From Auanema rhodensis (lineage: Eukaryota > Nematoda > Chromadorea > Rhabditida > Rhabditidae), in the NCBI GenBank assembly GCA_964057225.1, contig OZ059898.1, positions 7,254,001 through 7,318,000 on the forward strand: a stretch of DNA of 64,000 bases. The letters are read 5' to 3'. Of this stretch, positions 63,773 through 64,000 are shown piece after piece. Position 1 is the first letter of the stretch. Each line of letters begins with the position of its first letter. Under the pieces are notes generated by a model. It was not told the origin of the DNA, made no database searches, and was given only the letters and a program-made list of their open reading frames with translations. Both the position numbers and the translations under genes were made by a program.

Positions 63773-64000
63773 CCAAATCTGTTCTTTAAAATACTCTTAT
63801 CGTACACAACACATTCTCGTCTTCGTCGTCCACTTCTCTTCTAAGCCATTTTTCAAGTCGTCGGTGTTGCTGTCGTTCTCATGGCCGTCAAAACGTCTTG
63901 GAATTCAGAATAACTTCAAAATATTTTTAATATAAACATCAGTATACTGTTTCCTGTCACCCATCCTCCATTCGTCTCATACCGTAGTAACATGTAACGC
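63773..64000. other. window edge
   Basis: Possible further exon of the small secreted gene (63,846-63,913) or its 3' flank. It is less AT-rich than the surroundings, with open frames in all three plus phases for part of its length. Confidence 0.3.

Overview
The window is an AT-rich piece of animal nuclear DNA, most likely from a nematode. The genes are cut by many short introns (often 40-60 bp, GT...TTTCAG or TTTTAG), and simple repeats (TA, GA/CT, GT) are common. One gene (53.3-54.2 kb) encodes a transthyretin-like secreted protein, a family essentially confined to nematodes. The others have clear animal relatives. I cannot name the species. All gene models below were spliced by eye from reading frame, intron phase and GT/AG signals, so individual boundaries can be off even where the gene is certain.

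Layout: 0.3-3.0 kb (-) membrane-anchored protein with kringle domains; 4.3-5.4 kb (+) FAIM; 7.6-12.8 kb (+) DCLK-like kinase with large introns; 13.8-15.0 kb (-) uridine phosphorylase; 15-19.9 kb gene-poor; 19.9-23.3 kb (-) integrin beta; 23.3-25.4 kb no gene seen; 25.4-28.3 kb (-) CWC25-like splicing factor with an expanded RS region; 28.9-29.7 kb (-) selenoprotein S/VIMP-glutaredoxin fusion; 30.1-30.6 kb (+) CCDC59/Fyv7-like ribosome biogenesis factor; 31.2-35.0 kb (+) coiled-coil protein, possibly SAS-4/CPAP-like; 35.2-35.8 kb tRNA-derived repeat; 36.1-40.3 kb (-) eIF3a; 40.7-43.6 kb (+) KCMF1-like E3 ligase; 43.6-50.1 kb gene-poor; 50.1-52.4 kb (+) homeobox gene; 53.3-54.2 kb (+) transthyretin-like; 54.2-63.1 kb gene-poor and rich in CT/GA/TA repeats; 63.1 kb onward (+) a small secreted peptide precursor-like gene.

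The 25-44 kb block is dense with housekeeping genes (splicing, redox/ERAD, ribosome assembly, translation initiation, ubiquitin). Two pairs are divergent with short shared upstream regions: VIMP-Grx/CCDC59 (386 bp) and eIF3a/KCMF1 (431 bp). The developmental or signalling genes (integrin, homeobox, kinase, kringle protein) lie in looser, repeat-rich DNA. The genes do not form one pathway. The most unusual items are the fusion that puts a glutaredoxin where SelS normally has its redox tail, the tandem-kringle single-pass membrane protein, and the CWC25 gene that seems to lack its conserved N-terminus.
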